NCBI GenBank assembly: GCA_017432615.1
Contig: JAFRIV010000047.1
Coordinates: forward strand, 33,715 to 97,714
From: Oscillospiraceae bacterium
GTDB taxonomy: Bacteria > Bacillota > Clostridia > Oscillospirales > Oscillospiraceae
Direction: 5' to 3'
Length of the DNA: 64,000 nt
Shown one piece after another: positions 8,688 through 16,643 of this stretch. How positions within the stretch are numbered: position 1 is the first letter of the stretch; every line of letters begins with the position of its first letter. Position numbers and translations under genes: made by a program. The notes under the pieces are model-generated. The model did no database searches. It was not told where the DNA came from and worked only from the letters and a program-made list of their open reading frames with translations.

Positions 8688-9539
8688 TCAGCCTTTCACA
8701 CCGCCGAGTGCCACACCGGCAATGATATATTTGCTGAGTGCAAAGTAGATGACAAACAGCGGCAGCACGGAGAGCGTCAGCCCGAGATAAACGGCACCGT
8801 ATTCCACCTTGTAGATGTCACCCTTGAGCTGGGATACCATCAGCGGCATGGTGTACAGCTCGTTGTTGGTAAGCAGGATGCTTGGCAGGAACAACTGGTT
8901 CCAGCTGCCCACAAAGCTGAAGATACCCTGCGTTGCCATGGCCGGCTTCATGATCGGGAGAGAGATCCGGTTGAAGGTGTTGAATTCTCTGGAGCCGTCA
9001 ATTCGTGCGGAGTCCAGCAGCTCCAGCGGGAAAGAGGCCAACATAAACTGCCTCATGAAGAATACACAGCTCGGTGCCGCTATGGCAGGCAGGATCAGTG
9101 CCAGGAAGTTGTTGGTCATGTGAATCTTGTACATGAACTGATAAAAACCGATAGAGGTGATCTGTGCCGGAATCATCATCACGCAAAGAATAAAGGTGAA
9201 GAAGGGATTGCGGAGCTTCCAGTCATAGGCAACCAGTGCATAAGCTGTCAGCGTGGAGAAGTAGATCGTGCAGACGGTAGAACCGGAAGAAATGATCACA
9301 GAGTTGATAAAACCGCGGATCGGGTTGAAAGTCTTTCCGTTGAAAACTGCCCAGTTCTGCGCAAGATAATGGGAAGGAATAAAGGATACGGCATGCTGCT
9401 GGATCTGAGGAGTGTTTCTGGTGGAGTTGATGACCATCACGATAAAGGGAAACAGGCTCAAAACCGCCAGGAAAATGCATACGACATATATAATGGTCTT
9501 GTAAACGGGATTTCCGTCTCTTCTTTCAATCTTTTTCAT
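8688..9539 (-). CDS. Carbohydrate ABC transporter permease, MalG/AraQ type (CUT1)
   Basis: A 283-residue inner-membrane permease with six predicted helices. The first is near residues 12-32 (YVVCIFLAVLSLFPFIVMVI). The ATPase-contacting EAA loop is the stretch LLDSARIDGSREFNTFNRIS followed by LPIMKP. The short N-terminal tail and large periplasmic loop after helix 1 fit the MalG class. It pairs with the MalF-like protein just upstream (10-base gap) to form the channel. The operon has no ATPase of its own. Confidence 0.92.
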   Translation of the reverse strand: MKKIERRDGNPVYKTIIYVVCIFLAVLSLFPFIVMVINSTRNTPQIQQHAVSFIPSHYLAQNWAVFNGKTFNPIRGFINSVIISSGSTVCTIYFSTLTAYALVAYDWKLRNPFFTFILCVMMIPAQITSIGFYQFMYKIHMTNNFLALILPAIAAPSCVFFMRQFMLASFPLELLDSARIDGSREFNTFNRISLPIMKPAMATQGIFSFVGSWNQLFLPSILLTNNELYTMPLMVSQLKGDIYKVEYGAVYLGLTLSVLPLFVIYFALSKYIIAGVALGGVKG

Positions 9540-9549
9540 GTTGTTTACC

Positions 9550-10464
9550 TCAGCTCTTTCTGTCGCGCATCATATAGAAGACAATGATTGAGAAGAATGC
9601 AATGATGACAAACATGATCATGCTGGCGGCAGCTGCCCGGTTGAACATATAGCTGCCGGCAAAAGCCTGATTATAGATGAACACATTGGTCGTCAGCGTG
9701 GAGTTGTTCGGGTTGCCGTTATTGAACATCTTCGACATATCGTACATGTTCAAGCCGCCGATCATACTGGTGATGAGCGTATAAGTGAGGATCGTGCGCA
9801 GGTTCGGGATCGTAATCTGCCAGAATGTCTGCCAGTCGTTGGCACCGTCAATTTCGGCTGCTTCGTAAATTTCCGGGTTAATGCCCAGCACGCCGGAGAT
9901 CAGGATGATCATGGTATACCCATACCACATCCAGAACTGGATGAATGCAATGATCCAACGGGAGGCCGTAGCATTATTGATAAAGAAGAAAGCTTCTTTT
10001 CTCAGCCCCAAAGATACAAGCAGATCATTGACAGGCCCCTTCGGATAACCGAACAATACATTGAACAAAATAGCAACGGAAGCGGCCGTAATGATGTTCG
10101 GCATATAAAACACAACTTTGAAAAAGCCCTGTCCCTTGATCACATTGCGTTTGCTGGTAAACCAGGCGGTAAGCAGAAGAGCCAGCGTAATCTGAGGGAT
10201 AAAGTTCATGATCCATAGAATAACGGTATTCTTCAGAGAAATCTTGAAGGTGTTGTTGTTTACAATCGTGCGGAAGTTCTTCCAGATATCATCCTTTAGA
10301 AAGTGCCAGTTGGTGTTGCCGAGGCCTTTGCAGTCTGTAAAGCCGAGAACTGCAGTGTAGATCGTCGGATAGAGGTGGAAGATCAGGTACGCAATCACAA
10401 ACGGCAGGCTGAACAGATAGCCGTATTTTGCATAACTGATTGTCTTTCTTTTTTCCAGTGTCAT
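9550..10464 (-). CDS. Carbohydrate ABC transporter permease, MalF/UgpA type (CUT1)
   Basis: A 304-residue inner-membrane permease with six helices (first near residues 14-36). The EAA loop reads NPEIYEAAEIDGANDWQTFW followed by ITIPNL, a close match to the UgpA/MalF consensus. It is the partner of the MalG-like protein. It is separated from the solute-binding gene by 144 bases containing two tandem stem-loops, the second followed by U residues. Expression is therefore probably lower than that of the binding protein. Confidence 0.92.
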   Translation of the reverse strand: MTLEKRKTISYAKYGYLFSLPFVIAYLIFHLYPTIYTAVLGFTDCKGLGNTNWHFLKDDIWKNFRTIVNNNTFKISLKNTVILWIMNFIPQITLALLLTAWFTSKRNVIKGQGFFKVVFYMPNIITAASVAILFNVLFGYPKGPVNDLLVSLGLRKEAFFFINNATASRWIIAFIQFWMWYGYTMIILISGVLGINPEIYEAAEIDGANDWQTFWQITIPNLRTILTYTLITSMIGGLNMYDMSKMFNNGNPNNSTLTTNVFIYNQAFAGSYMFNRAAAASMIMFVIIAFFSIIVFYMMRDRKS

Positions 10465-10501
10465 AAGCGTTCACTCCTTTTTCTGCTGATTGATTGTTCA
10501 G

Positions 10502-10555
10502 AGCAGACACAACGACCCTGAGATAAAAAATAAAAGCAGGGTGGTTGTGTCTGCT
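10502..10555 (-). promoter_or_regulatory. Long intercistronic stem-loop after the CUT1 binding-protein gene
   Basis: A 19-bp inverted repeat (10502-10520 with 10537-10555) with one mismatch and a 16-base A-rich loop. It is the downstream one of two tandem hairpins between the binding-protein gene and the permeases. Confidence 0.65.
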
Positions 10556-10558
10556 TTG

Positions 10559-10587
10559 AAAAAGGGGGAGGGGGGTTGCCCCTCCCC
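10559..10587 (-). terminator. Attenuating terminator after the CUT1 binding-protein gene
   Basis: Minus strand: GGGGAGGGG stem paired to a C-rich arm (10579-10587 with 10565-10573), short loop, then five U residues (10559-10563). It sits about 20 bases after the binding-protein stop and probably ends most transcripts before the permease genes. Confidence 0.7.
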
Positions 10588-10608
10588 TTCAAGATAACGG
10601 ATTTACAA

Positions 10609-11952
10609 TCAGTTGACTTCGACGTCGAGGTTGTCGCCGACATTCTGCTTGAATGCAGAGATTGCATCTTCGCGGGACAGAGCGCCGGAAGTGTACTGAC
10701 GAACTGCATCACGCCAGTAGTTGTTGATGGTCTCATCATACTGGGTGAGGTTCTTGCCGTTTGCGTACTGGTTGGCCGGTACGAACACGTCGAACATGTT
10801 CTGACCGCCGAGGAATTCAACTTCGCCGTTGGACATGGCCATGACCGTGCCGGAAGCAACCGTATCCTTCGTGCCGCCTTCACCGTTCAGAGTGCCGTTT
10901 GCCCAGTAGTACTGGAGAGAGGTCTCATCGCAGTCAAGGGTGATCCACTTGATGATGTCAGCAACAACTTCTGCCTTCTCCGTGCCAACAACCGTTTTGC
11001 CGGCGAGGACCCAGGTGCCGCCCCAGAAGAAGCCGATGTTCGGGGTGCAGACTGCCCAGTCACCAAAGGAGCTGTTGTCATCCGTGCCGCAGTTCGGAGC
11101 GAGAGTGTAGTTGATCAGCCATGCCGGACCGTAGAAACCGAAGACGCCGCCGTCCTTCTGCATGTCACCGAACCAGCCTTCGGTCCAGTCCTGCGTGTCA
11201 TGATGATAGCCGTTGTCCATGAGCTTCTTGGAGAGATCAAGGAACTCTTCACGAGCCGGGTCGATGTTGAGTGCGCCGTCTACAATCCAGCCGGTGGGAG
11301 AGCTGTTCTCCACTGCGTGCCACATATCGCCGTCACCGGAGATGATTGCATAACCCTTTTCCTTCAGTTCTGCAGCTGCTTCAAAGAATTTATCCCAGTT
11401 GCCGGTGCCTGCGCCGATCTTCTCAGCGACGAACTCAGGATCGTCAGTGCCCCAGACATCCTGAGCGATGGAACGACGGTAAATGAAAGCACCGCCGGTT
11501 GCCTGATAGCCAAGGCCGACGAGTTTGCCGTCGGAAGGACGAGTGCCGATATCGATGGTGTACTGAGCAATGTCAGCAGCTTCGGTAGCAGCTGCAACAT
11601 CGATGCCGAGGTCTTCATAAGCTGCTGCATACTCTGCCGCATCGCCCTGTGCATACTTCAGCACGAATGCTGCTTCTGCGCAGTAGATATCAGGGGAGTT
11701 TGCATCAGCTGCCTGAAGAGCCTGGTCCAGAGCGGGCTGGTAGAGACCGTCTGTGGTGGCAACGATGGTGGTCTTTACATCGTACTTTTCAGCAACATCG
11801 GGATGCGCTTCCATGTACTTGGTGATCATGCCGGGGACTTCATCCGTGAAGGACATCACATTGATGGTTGCTTTGCCATCTGCGGATGCGCTGATTGCAC
11901 AGAGAGAAAGGACCATGCAAAGAGCAAGTGCGAGTGCGAGAACTTTCTTCAT
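10609..11952 (-). CDS. Extracellular solute-binding protein, CUT1 family
   Basis: A 447-residue secreted sugar-binding protein of the MalE/UgpB class. The signal peptide is about residues 1-24 (MKKVLALALALCMVLSLCAI, then SASA) and is cut by signal peptidase I. The Cys residues are preceded by Leu, so there is no lipobox. The mature part shows the usual two-lobed pattern (TINVMSFTDEVPGMITKYME near the start, FGFYGPAWLINY mid-protein, WVLAGKTVVGT further on). It is the second gene of the operon, 57 bases after lacI. The neighbouring GH3 enzyme suggests xylo- or gluco-oligosaccharides as ligand, which is inference. Confidence 0.9.
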   Translation of the reverse strand: MKKVLALALALCMVLSLCAISASADGKATINVMSFTDEVPGMITKYMEAHPDVAEKYDVKTTIVATTDGLYQPALDQALQAADANSPDIYCAEAAFVLKYAQGDAAEYAAAYEDLGIDVAAATEAADIAQYTIDIGTRPSDGKLVGLGYQATGGAFIYRRSIAQDVWGTDDPEFVAEKIGAGTGNWDKFFEAAAELKEKGYAIISGDGDMWHAVENSSPTGWIVDGALNIDPAREEFLDLSKKLMDNGYHHDTQDWTEGWFGDMQKDGGVFGFYGPAWLINYTLAPNCGTDDNSSFGDWAVCTPNIGFFWGGTWVLAGKTVVGTEKAEVVADIIKWITLDCDETSLQYYWANGTLNGEGGTKDTVASGTVMAMSNGEVEFLGGQNMFDVFVPANQYANGKNLTQYDETINNYWRDAVRQYTSGALSREDAISAFKQNVGDNLDVEVN

Positions 11953-12009
11953 TTTGGAATTTCCTCCTAATAAAATTTGTGATTATATAATATTGCGGTG
12001 ACCCGCTAA

Positions 12010-13023
12010 TCACACAAGTTTTTTGACGGATTCTCCGGGAAGCAGTTCTCCCGGAACAATGATCCTGTCGAGAAGCGCTGTTCTGGGATGCTCGATCAGC
12101 TCAATCAGCTTTACGGCGGCTTCTTTTCCGAGTGCTTCCGTATCCTGCCGCAGTGTTGTAATTTTGGGGCTGACGATCTGGGAGGTGATAATCCCGTCAT
12201 AACCGACGACCGAGATATCTTCAGGAATTGCAAGCCCAGCTTCCAGAATTGCCTGAACACCACCAGTCAGAGAATAATCATCGGGGAACAGAATACAGGT
12301 TGGAATCTCTGATAACTGTAAAAGTTTTTTCGTTGCTTCATAGCAAGCTTCGGGATCATAATAACGCGACTGGATCAGATAGTTTTCCGGGACCGTAATT
12401 CCGAACTGTTCGCATCCCCTGTAGAATCCGATCTTGCGGTTTTCTGTCACGGCTGTCGGTTCCCCGTAGATAAAAGCAATCTTTTTATGCCCATTTGAAC
12501 ACACATAGGAAACCAGCTGTTCCACCCCGTCAATGTTGTCGGACAGGACAGAAGCCCGATTATTAAACATGTGGTCGATCGTGACGACCGGAAGAGAGGA
12601 ATTTACGACTTCCACAACCTGGCTGTCGTAAAAGTCCACACAAGCCATCAGCACACCGTCCACACCACGGTACAGGCAATGCTGCAGGTAAGTGGCACTT
12701 TTCCCGCCAATATTGCGGTTGTTGATGAAAGTGATGTCGTAACCTTCTTTTTCCGACTCTTTCCGAAAACTGTCAAGGAGCGCGGCAAAAAACTCATGTG
12801 TCAAGCCCTTTCCGCCTTCATCCACAAAAAGCACTCCGAGGTTGTTGGTGCGGTTCGTCTTCAGAGCCCGAGCAGCAGAATTGGTGAGATACCCCAACTC
12901 ATCCGCCACAGCCTGAATACGATCCCTTGTATCCGGACCGATATCGGGCATGTTGTTCAAAGCCTTGCTGACCGTCGCCGTAGAAACGCCGCACTTGGCC
13001 GCGATGTCCTTCAGCGATACCAT
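12010..13023 (-). CDS. LacI-family transcriptional repressor
   Basis: A regulator of about 337 residues. The N-terminal helix-turn-helix and hinge read LKDIAAKCGVSTATVSKALN, followed by YLTNSAARALKTNRTNNLGVLF leading into the periplasmic-binding-type effector domain. I start at ATG 13023 (MVSLKDIAAK), the usual beginning for the family; TTG 13035 is in frame but has no room for a ribosome site. It is the first gene of the oligosaccharide operon and has a promoter with an operator-like palindrome over the start point, so autoregulation is likely. Confidence 0.93.
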   Translation of the reverse strand: MVSLKDIAAKCGVSTATVSKALNNMPDIGPDTRDRIQAVADELGYLTNSAARALKTNRTNNLGVLFVDEGGKGLTHEFFAALLDSFRKESEKEGYDITFINNRNIGGKSATYLQHCLYRGVDGVLMACVDFYDSQVVEVVNSSLPVVTIDHMFNNRASVLSDNIDGVEQLVSYVCSNGHKKIAFIYGEPTAVTENRKIGFYRGCEQFGITVPENYLIQSRYYDPEACYEATKKLLQLSEIPTCILFPDDYSLTGGVQAILEAGLAIPEDISVVGYDGIITSQIVSPKITTLRQDTEALGKEAAVKLIELIEHPRTALLDRIIVPGELLPGESVKKLV

Positions 13024-13077
13024 TGCTCTGCCCAACCTTTCTTTGTTTTACAACACCCTAAAACCATCAATTTTTAA

Positions 13078-13091
13078 CGTAATCGTTTTCG
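13078..13091 (-). promoter_or_regulatory. LacI-type operator O1 over the lacI transcription start
   Basis: CGTAATCGTTTTCG, an imperfect palindrome centred on CG. It lies just downstream of the -10 box at 13099-13104 and shares its core with the second site at 13318-13331 (12-13 of 14 bases). Confidence 0.7.
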
Positions 13092-13098
13092 TGAGGCT

Positions 13099-13127
13099 AT
13101 GATACCGCCTTTTTCACTTTTTTGCAA
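13099..13127 (-). promoter_or_regulatory. Promoter of the lacI-binding protein-permease-GH3 operon
   Basis: Minus strand TTGCAA (13122-13127), 17-base spacer, TATCAT (13099-13104). The predicted start point near 13092 falls in operator O1. Confidence 0.75.
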
Positions 13128-13315
13128 GAGGGAAAGTGCAAAAAATCAAATCTTCCCTAAAATTTATTAGAAATAAACAAATAATGGAACTTAAATTTAT
13201 GCAAATTGCATACTTAACAATTTCGAAAGAGTAGACATAACAGCAAAACAATGAAAGATTTTTTCTTGTATTTCGTAATATTAAAATCTTTTTCAGGTTA
13301 AAAACGGCAGAAACG

Positions 13316-13333
13316 ACCGTAATCGATTTCGGT
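13316..13333. promoter_or_regulatory. Second LacI-type operator O2, about 240 bases upstream
   Basis: ACCGTAATCGATTTCGGT is an 18-bp palindrome with one mismatched base pair. It shares the CGTAATCGNTTTCG core with O1. The surrounding gap 13024-13488 is AT-rich and holds no convincing gene, so a looping or auxiliary operator is likely. Confidence 0.65.
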
Positions 13334-13446
13334 ATTATAGAAACGGAAAACTTTGAATTCCATTTCATGTAACGAAAATCAGGTAAAAGAATAAACTCGG
13401 CATCAACTCGGCAAACTCAGGTTTTATGGAAAGAACAGCAGAAAAA

Positions 13447-13477
13447 CCCCTGCAACGACGTAAAGCTGCTGCAGGGG
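13447..13477 (-). terminator. Terminator of the ROK-mgl operon
   Basis: Minus strand: CCCCTGCA/TGCAGGGG 8-bp stem (13470-13477 with 13447-13454), 15-base loop, then a run of five T (complement of 13442-13446). It lies just after the last gene of the operon. Confidence 0.8.
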
Positions 13478-13488
13478 AAAAGCCGTAT

Positions 13489-13905
13489 TTATTTTTTCAG
13501 CGCTTTTCCGATCTTGACCTGATTCGGCAGGCGCTGCAGCCGGGGAAAGGCCTTGTTATACCAGGCGGAAAGCTCTGCCCTGGCTTCGGGAGTAAGATAA
13601 GCAATCAACGGCAGGGCATGAGTCTGAATGGCGACCAGCATCCATTCTGAAAGCGTATTGCCAGGATAACTGCTGCTTGCAGTCAGCAGAAAGCGAACAA
13701 GCGCTTCTGCTGTCTGCGCATCGGGGACTTCTCCGGCTAGTTCCCGGACGGCTGATTCCACGGCGGCATAATACTCCGTATGAACAGGGCTGTCCCGCGC
13801 GGAATCCGGCATCCCAAAGATCCCCTCGCCGAACTTGCGGTTGGCAATCAGATCCTCTACGGCGGCAAGGTAATCTCTCGTCAGTCTGTCCAGTTTTTCA
13901 GTCAT
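13489..13905 (-). CDS. Protein of unknown function at the end of the mgl operon
   Basis: I do not recognise this 138-residue protein. It has no signal peptide or membrane segment, is largely helical in pattern, and ends basic (LPNQVKIGKALKK). It begins eight bases after the mglC stop and is followed by a terminator, so it is the last gene of the galactose-type transporter operon. The sequence TEYYAAVESAVRELAGEVPD and the Leu/Ala-rich middle suggest a small helical cytosolic protein. The operon position suggests a role tied to sugar uptake or its control, but nothing in the sequence proves this. Confidence 0.7.
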   Translation of the reverse strand: MTEKLDRLTRDYLAAVEDLIANRKFGEGIFGMPDSARDSPVHTEYYAAVESAVRELAGEVPDAQTAEALVRFLLTASSSYPGNTLSEWMLVAIQTHALPLIAYLTPEARAELSAWYNKAFPRLQRLPNQVKIGKALKK

Positions 13906-13913
13906 TGCGGATC

Positions 13914-14927
13914 TTATTTTTTCGCGATGTACTTCCGGATGTCGAGTGCAACGGCAATCACGATAACGAGGCCCTGTACCACATAGTTGTAATACGGGTT
14001 GACATTCAGGAACTGGAGAATGATCTTCAGCAGTTCAAATACCAGCACGCCGACGAGGATGCCGGGGACGGTACCGATACCGCCGGTGGTGGAGACGCCG
14101 CCGATGGTGCACCCTGCGATGGCTTCCAGCTCATAGCCGGTACCCATGGAGGCTGACGCGCCGCCGGATTTTGCAGCCAGCAGGTAACCGGCAATTGCAT
14201 ACATCACGCCGGCAGTTGCATAGATACGGATCAGCGTTTTTGTGGTGTTTACACCGGACACTTCCGCTGCAACTTCATTTCCGCCGATTGCATACATATA
14301 TTTGCCGTGCCGGGTCTTATTGTAAATAAACCAGAAGAGAAGGCCGAACACCAGTGCAACAAACAGCAGGTAAGGGAGATGGAACCCTCTCGTGTTGCCG
14401 ATCCTTCCGGTGATCAGTTTGGTATAGATCTTCTGGAAGCCGCCGATAGGCTGCGCATCGGAGATCACCAGCGCAATGCCGTAGATAATGGTCTGGGTAC
14501 CCAGGGTCGCAATGAAGGGCGGAACATGAAGCTTGGTTACGATCAGGCCGTTGACCAGGCCGAATACCAGGCCGACCGCTACAACAATCAGAAATACCAG
14601 AGCGATATTCATCTCCGGAACGTTCTTCCAGAGCCGGCCGGTGTAATCTCCGCGCTGGCAGAGGATACCGGCAAGGCAGGCTGCAAAGCCGACCTGACGC
14701 CCGGCGGAAAGGTCAGTGCCCTTAGTGATCAGACAGCCGGATACGCCGAGCGCGATAAGGAAACGTACAGCGGTATTGCTCATCAGATTGCCGAAGTTTG
14801 CCCAGGATGCGAAGTTATCCACACGGAATCCAACGATGACTGCGGCCAGAACGAGGAGCACGGCAATCGGGTTGCCCTTGATTACGTCCAAAAACTTTTT
14901 TCCGAAACCGGATTTTGTATTCTGCAT
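13914..14927 (-). CDS. mglC: Galactose/methylgalactoside-type ABC permease MglC (CUT2)
   Basis: A 337-residue inner-membrane permease of the CUT2 (ribose/galactose) class with about eight to ten hydrophobic segments. Characteristic pieces are DLSAGRQVGFAACLAGIL, KLHVPPFIATLGTQTIIYG, GRIGNTRGFHLPYL and YAIGGNEVAAEVSGVNTTKT. The last of these is the conserved cytoplasmic loop that meets the ATPase. It follows mglA by 18 bases. The pattern and the MglB/MglA neighbours support galactose or glucose uptake. Confidence 0.93.
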   Translation of the reverse strand: MQNTKSGFGKKFLDVIKGNPIAVLLVLAAVIVGFRVDNFASWANFGNLMSNTAVRFLIALGVSGCLITKGTDLSAGRQVGFAACLAGILCQRGDYTGRLWKNVPEMNIALVFLIVVAVGLVFGLVNGLIVTKLHVPPFIATLGTQTIIYGIALVISDAQPIGGFQKIYTKLITGRIGNTRGFHLPYLLFVALVFGLLFWFIYNKTRHGKYMYAIGGNEVAAEVSGVNTTKTLIRIYATAGVMYAIAGYLLAAKSGGASASMGTGYELEAIAGCTIGGVSTTGGIGTVPGILVGVLVFELLKIILQFLNVNPYYNYVVQGLVIVIAVALDIRKYIAKK

Positions 14928-14945
14928 TTGTCTATCCCCCTGTTT

Positions 14946-16457
14946 TTATTCAAACTGTGTGGCCAAAGCCATGATACTTTCCTGTGTTGCGTCGGCTCCG
15001 TTGATAAAGCCGGTGACGCGCCCGTCACACATGACCATGATTCTGTCGGACATACCGATCAGTTCACTCATCTCTGAACTGATCATGATGATGCTTTTTC
15101 CTTCACGGGCAAGCTGTTCAATGATGCAGTAGATCTCGTACTTGGCGCCGACGTCGATGCCTCGCGTGGGTTCATCCAGGATCAGTACATCCGGGTTGTT
15201 GGCAAGCCAACGGCCTACCAGTACTTTCTGCTGGTTGCCGCCGGAGAGTGACTTGATCTGCGTTTTGGAAGAAGGCGTTTTAATATTCATCTTCTTCACG
15301 TTGTCCTGAACCAGCTGCTCCACTTTTTTGCTGTTGATGGAAATACCGAAATCGAGATACTGATCGAGAGACGAGATAGAGATATTGTCGGCTACGCTCA
15401 GCACGCCCATGATGCCGCTTCCGCGGCGATCCTCCGTCAGCATCGCGACGCCCTGATCGATGGCGGACTTCGGGCGTGTAATGTTCAGTTCCTTGCCTTT
15501 GTAGGTGATCTTCCCAGAAGTGTGTGAACGGATACCGAACAGACCTTCCATCAGCTCCGTCCGCTGTGCGCCGACGAGCCCGCCTACACCCAGGATCTCT
15601 CCCTTCCGGAGGTCAAAGCTCACATGGCGGAAGCTCTTGGGATTGATGGAGGTAAAATCCTCCACCTTAAAGACCACCTCACCGGGGACATTGTGTCTCT
15701 CCGGATAGAGATTGGTGAGTTCGCGGCCCACCATTTTGGTGATGATGTCATCCGTGGTCAGTTCACTGGCCGGCCAGGTGCCGATATACTGCCCGTCACG
15801 CATGATCGTCACTTCATCCCCAATGCGCAGGATCTCATCCATCTTATGGGAGATGTAGACGATGGCAACCCCTTCCGCCTTAAGATCTTCCACAATGCGG
15901 AAAAGAGCTTCCACTTCATTTGCCGTCAGGGAGGAAGTCGGTTCGTCCAGGATCAGCACACGGCAGTTGGCGGAAACTGCTTTGGCAATTTCCACACTTT
16001 GCATCTGGGATACACTCAGTTCGCCAACCTTCTGTTTTGGATCAAAGTTCATCCGCACTTTTTTCAGAAGCTCTGCCGTATCGGCATACATCTTCTTGTG
16101 GTCGACGATGGAGATAAAACCCAGGGCTTTCTTCATGGGATAGCGCCCGAGGAAGATGTTTTCACCCACTGTGCGGGCAGGGATGGGCTGCAATTCCTGA
16201 TGCACCATGGCGATCCCTTTGTTCAGGGCATCCATCGGGTCCTTGATCTGCACAGGTTCTCCGTCGATAAAGATCTGCCCTTCATCCATTTTGTAGATGC
16301 CGAACATGCACTTCATCAGGGTCGATTTCCCTGCCCCATTTTCTCCCATCAATGCGTGCACTTTTCCTGGATGGAGCCGGAGTTGTACATGGTCAAGGGC
16401 TTTCACGCCCGGAAATGACTTGCATACATCCCGCATCTCCAGAACAAATTCAGACAT
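14946..16457 (-). CDS. mglA: Galactose/methylgalactoside-type ABC transporter ATPase MglA
   Basis: A tandem ATPase of about 503 residues for a CUT2 sugar importer. The N-terminal half has Walker [13 protein letters not shown], signature LSVSQMQ and Walker [12 protein letters not shown]. The C-terminal half has a degenerate Walker A (GGLVGAQRTEL), signature [14 protein letters not shown] and [17 protein letters not shown] second-half degenerate P-loop is normal for the family. I chose ATG 16457 (MSEFVLEM), which has GGAGG ten bases upstream; the frame stays open further 5' without a better start. Confidence 0.94.
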   Translation of the reverse strand: MSEFVLEMRDVCKSFPGVKALDHVQLRLHPGKVHALMGENGAGKSTLMKCMFGIYKMDEGQIFIDGEPVQIKDPMDALNKGIAMVHQELQPIPARTVGENIFLGRYPMKKALGFISIVDHKKMYADTAELLKKVRMNFDPKQKVGELSVSQMQSVEIAKAVSANCRVLILDEPTSSLTANEVEALFRIVEDLKAEGVAIVYISHKMDEILRIGDEVTIMRDGQYIGTWPASELTTDDIITKMVGRELTNLYPERHNVPGEVVFKVEDFTSINPKSFRHVSFDLRKGEILGVGGLVGAQRTELMEGLFGIRSHTSGKITYKGKELNITRPKSAIDQGVAMLTEDRRGSGIMGVLSVADNISISSLDQYLDFGISINSKKVEQLVQDNVKKMNIKTPSSKTQIKSLSGGNQQKVLVGRWLANNPDVLILDEPTRGIDVGAKYEIYCIIEQLAREGKSIIMISSEMSELIGMSDRIMVMCDGRVTGFINGADATQESIMALATQFE

Positions 16458-16571
16458 AAAACACATGCCTCCAATCTTTTTCCGTAATCTTAGCCATGCT
16501 CTTTGCGCTGCCGCAGGAGAGGGAACCGTCCTCTGCAGCACTGCAAAAAGCATTGTGCTTCTTCCTACAGA

Positions 16572-16600
16572 AAACGGGTGAGCAGAATGCTCACCCGTTT
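16572..16600 (-). promoter_or_regulatory. Intercistronic stem-loop between mglB and mglA
   Basis: A perfect 13-bp inverted repeat AAACGGGTGAGCA/TGCTCACCCGTTT with a 3-base loop. It is in the 186-base gap after the binding-protein gene. The U-tract is short, so it may act as a partial terminator or an RNase barrier. Confidence 0.7.
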
Positions 16601-16643
16601 ATGTTTCAATCAAACGGGGCTAAGACAATAGCCTGAGTTTGGA

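Noticed and set aside
8628-9587. A 319-codon plus-strand frame opposite the MalG-like permease
   Set aside because: The minus-strand permease has clear membrane segments and an EAA loop; the antisense product is hydrophilic and motif-free.
13114-13368. 84-codon minus-strand frame in the AT-rich gap upstream of lacI
   Set aside because: Low-complexity, Ile/Lys/Phe-rich translation caused by base composition. It overlaps the promoter region and has no good ribosome site.
13366-13380. Possible catabolite-response element (TGTAACGAAAATCA)
   Set aside because: It lacks the required purine before the central CG and sits far from any start on either strand.
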